This document shows positions 62,927-64,000 of a stretch of 64,000 bases of DNA, in pieces (within the stretch, counting starts at the first letter, position 1; every line of letters starts with the position of its first letter). Source of the stretch: Lepiota brunneoincarnata (lineage: Eukaryota > Basidiomycota > Agaricomycetes > Agaricales > Agaricaceae). Made by a program: the position numbers and the translations under genes. The notes under the pieces were generated by a model. That model did not search any database, was not told the DNA's origin, and worked only from the letters and a program-made list of their open reading frames with translations. The stretch lies in NCBI GenBank assembly GCA_023014365.1, contig JAEBUN010000003.1, forward strand, positions 1,364,001-1,428,000. The letters run 5' to 3'.

Positions 62927-63178
62927 AATGGCCCGCTGCACTGCCTGGTGTTATTATCAGTCTTCTTTCATTGGATTGTTTATTTCCGGTTATATTTATA
63001 GGGCGTATACATCCAATTCTAATGTATTTGTAACCACTGAATTAAACTGCAACAGAGATATTCCTCGGTTCCGGCTCCTAATGCCGTGTGGCGTGGTTGC
63101 AAGGGGGGGAGGAAGGTTGTTCCCCGCAAGAGTTTCATGTATCAGAGGGTGGCACGAGACAAGCTACGTAGATGATAC

Positions 63179-63957
63179 TCAATGCGGGCTAAGTGTGGGC
63201 GAGGAACCGAGACCAGTTATCCTGCGAGTAGGGATTGCTTTTCCTAAAATAGGTGGATATGACGACAAAAGACTGGGAATAAGCACGGTACACACCCAAT
63301 TTCTTCATTTCATCATAGCCCCTGACCCGGACTTTGTCGTATGCGGGGTTGACAGAAGTTCCTTCCTCGATGGCAACGAAGCCGATACGCCGCTGGCGTA
63401 GGAATTCCTCACTGAGCTCCCAGGGTGCTTCCGTTATGACTTGGTCGACCCAGCGACAGTGCCTGACCAACTCGTATCTCTCCACCTCGGGTCCTGTGGG
63501 TTCGTAGCCGTGTTCCCGACATGCTTGGTCGGAGAACACCCCGACGATCAGAACTACCCTTGGAAACGACAGTTTCGCCTGTCGCAATCGGAGAACCTGT
63601 CTAATGGAACGCAGGTCCGGCTCAGTACAACGGGTTCCAACAGTCTGGTGCACGATTTGCCACTCACCCAACGTTGAGTGGGTCGAACGGGCCGTCGACG
63701 TACACTCGGACGACATTGTTGTCATAGTCCGCGAAACCGGAACAGCGCCCCCCAGCCACCTTGCGAACGTACTCTTGTATGTCTGTCGCAGTCCATTGTG
63801 TGGATTCAAATTGTTCACTGGCAGCGTGACATGGCTGTGGCTCTGAAACTGTCAGGTTTAGTGCCTGTAGGTTGGTAACACTGGAGTCCAATGCCTGGTC
63901 GCCAGGGTTTGAGATAACATCATAGTCATCGTCGCTCAAGGTGTTGGCTGGGTCCAT
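63179..63957 (-). CDS. Cytidylyltransferase-like protein with altered active site
   Basis: Three exons (63957-63668, 63600-63296, 63243-63179) sum to 660 nt, giving 219 residues. The nucleotidyltransferase fold of CTP:phosphocholine cytidylyltransferases is clear: VRVYVDGPFDPLNVGQV (canonical DGIYDLFHFGH), FPRVVLIVGVFSDQ, ERYELVRHCRWVDQVI, APWELSEEFLRQ and GKAIPTRR. Yet the HxGH catalytic motif reads NVGQ (residues 95-98), the AHDD segment reads AIEE and the RTxGIST signature reads RITGLGS. It also lacks the long amphipathic membrane helix of PCT1-type enzymes. It may be an inactive paralogue, a regulator, or an enzyme with changed chemistry. The first donor (GG then gtgagt) and both acceptors are standard, so the changes are not splice artefacts of this model. 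An upstream exon beyond the window cannot be excluded. Confidence 0.8.
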
Positions 63958-64000
63958 CAGGATTTTCGGGTGTGAAAAAAAAAAGAAACACGGTTTACTT

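Overview
The window is eukaryotic nuclear DNA from a filamentous basidiomycete, most likely an Agaricomycete. Genes are dense on both strands. Most carry several GT-AG introns of about 45-65 nt. The gene set (LC8 dynein light chain, Axl2- and Bud6-type polarity proteins, a Zap1-like zinc-finger factor, BTB and F-box-like proteins, a Zn2Cys6 factor) is fungal. I see no CRISPR array, phage, plasmid or intact transposon. Spliced models were built by hand from frame continuity, splice sites and family motifs. For many genes the exon lengths were summed and are divisible by three.

Layout. 1-181: end of a P1/P2 acidic ribosomal stalk protein (+). 1068-5001: Zn2Cys6 transcription factor (+). 5323-5882: V-ATPase subunit G (-). 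5883-7427: mostly non-coding, with one weak Cys-rich exon candidate. 7428-9893: vacuolar carboxypeptidase S (M20, +). 10254-10952: F-box-like protein (+). 11049-16019: large CCCH-finger/RBR protein (-). 16055-17118: membrane protein (-). 17164-20420: AP-1 gamma-adaptin (+). 20754-24339: SF3B1/Hsh155 (-). 25167-28023: forkhead factor (-). 28420-32812: DNA ligase IV (-), divergent from a Gin4/Cdr2-type kinase (33019-35642, +). 35702-35936: new small two-CxxC protein (+). 36659-37116: LC8 dynein light chain with an apparent frameshift (+). 37471-40500: Axl2-like polarity protein (-). 40834-44979: Kap123-type importin (-). 45722-47395: mitochondrial dihydroorotate dehydrogenase (+). 47593-48971: BTB protein (+). 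49321-50020: hypothetical (+). 51438-51717: new 71-aa protein (+). 52174-55308: Bud6/Aip3 (-). 55456-57972: Dcr2-type phosphoesterase (-). 58146-59051: mitochondrial ribosomal uL23 (+). 59155-60712: LRR protein (+). 60810-62926: Zap1-like C2H2 factor (+). 63179-63957: cytidylyltransferase-like protein (-).

Most genes are ordinary core functions: splicing, trafficking, nuclear import, end joining, pyrimidine synthesis, cell polarity and mitochondrial translation. There is no sign of a dedicated cluster or mobile system. The points most worth a second look are: the cytidylyltransferase relative whose catalytic HxGH, HDD and RTxGIST motifs are all changed; the CCCH-rich RBR-like protein that stops before RING2; the LC8 frameshift; two small spliced genes that are easy to miss; and several unusual splice structures (16-nt and 17-nt exons, an AUG-only coding exon, a GC-AG intron, two introns near 400 nt).
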